6,113 bases of DNA, from assembly GCA_018667205.1 (NCBI GenBank), contig JABIVN010000434.1, positions 1-6,113 on the forward strand, written 5' to 3'. Every line of letters starts with the position of its first letter. Position 1 is the stretch's first letter. Below, piece after piece: positions 5,787 to 6,113 of the stretch. The position numbers and the translations under genes are program-made. This stretch comes from Gammaproteobacteria bacterium (GTDB taxonomy: Bacteria > Pseudomonadota > Gammaproteobacteria > Pseudomonadales > Azotimanducaceae). A model generated the notes under the pieces. The model saw only the letters and a program-made list of their open reading frames with translations, was not told where the DNA came from and did not search any database.

Positions 5787-6113
5787 TTAGCGCGAGTAAT
5801 CGGACGCGCCTCGTAGAAGGTCAATAAAGGCTTTGCCTGCGTTGGATAAGGTCCTGTTGACGTGGTGGATCACGCCAAGTGTGCGGGCAAGATCAATGTC
5901 GATATCAATATCAAGCACCACAACATCATCACCCACCATCGTCTTTGGTAACACACTCCAGCCGAGTCCGACGCCGATTAACATCTTGATGGTTTCCAGG
6001 TAGTTCGTGGACATGCTTGTCTCTAGTCTTAGATCATGATCCTTAAACATCCCTTTGACGATTCTGCCCGTAAATGTCGTCATGTCTGGCAGGATGGCTG
6101 AATATTCTGCGAG
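5787..6113 (-). CDS. LysR-family transcriptional regulator, C-terminal part of effector-binding domain
   Basis: A leftward reading frame stays open from the right edge of the window to TAA at 5789-5787, giving 108 residues with no start in view. A methionine at 6083 is internal, since LAEYSAILPD precedes it in frame. The sequence TTFTGRIVKGMF, LETSMSTNYLETIKMLIGVGLGWSVLPKTM, LARTLGVIHHVNRTLSNAGKAFIDLLR is the second half of a LysR substrate-binding domain, where the STNYLETIKMLIGVGLGWSVLP stretch lines the effector site and dimer face. The helix-turn-helix end is outside the window. The gene converges on aroC with 82 bp between the stops, so it need not regulate aroC. An acidic DIDIDID run sits before LARTLG. 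The effector and target genes are unknown. Confidence 0.9.
   Translation of the reverse strand, partial: LAEYSAILPDMTTFTGRIVKGMFKDHDLRLETSMSTNYLETIKMLIGVGLGWSVLPKTMVGDDVVVLDIDIDIDLARTLGVIHHVNRTLSNAGKAFIDLLRGASDYSR

Overview
The window looks like chromosomal DNA from a gammaproteobacterium, plausibly a marine or otherwise free-living lineage. FolE (180 aa) and AroC (361 aa) follow gammaproteobacterial versions of these enzymes closely, and AroC keeps the length and residue numbering of the E. coli enzyme. The partial LysR-type regulator at the right edge is also of a gammaproteobacterial type. Taxonomy below class cannot be read from the sequence alone.

Left part (1-3833): a fatty-acid or branched-acyl catabolic module. 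The N-terminal 95 codons of an acyl-CoA carboxylase beta (carboxyltransferase) subunit run leftward off the window. A 197-bp divergent control region separates it from a tight rightward three-gene unit: a 401-aa acyl-CoA dehydrogenase (ACAD), a 372-aa ACAD-like partner, and a 331-aa luciferase-like (LLM) flavin/F420 oxidoreductase, with gaps of 10 and 18 bp. The two ACADs look like the catalytic and non-catalytic halves of an alpha2beta2 enzyme. The first has a glutamate (E251) at the isovaleryl-CoA-dehydrogenase-type position, while the second has lost the glutamate at both known sites. All four proteins resemble types common in actinobacterial acyl-CoA catabolism. The substrate is not evident; a branched, terpenoid or steroid-side-chain acyl-CoA is a reasonable guess.

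Middle part (3834-5704): two housekeeping genes. folE (GTP cyclohydrolase I, first step toward tetrahydrofolate/pterins) has its own plausible promoter. It is followed by a striking near-symmetric 37-bp dyad that is probably a bidirectional terminator. aroC (chorismate synthase) comes next, preceded by a sigma70-like promoter whose -10 box lies exactly between the arms of a perfect 8-bp inverted repeat, an operator-like arrangement. Chorismate made by AroC feeds p-aminobenzoate, which joins the FolE-derived pterin in folate synthesis, so the pair is metabolically linked.

Right part (5691-6113): the last codons and stop of aroC are the first copy of a 17-bp tandem repeat (2 full copies plus an 11-bp third). 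After it comes the C-terminal effector-domain end of a convergent LysR-family regulator that runs off the right edge. No RNA genes, mobile elements or CRISPR arrays were seen. No intergenic stretch exceeds 200 bp.
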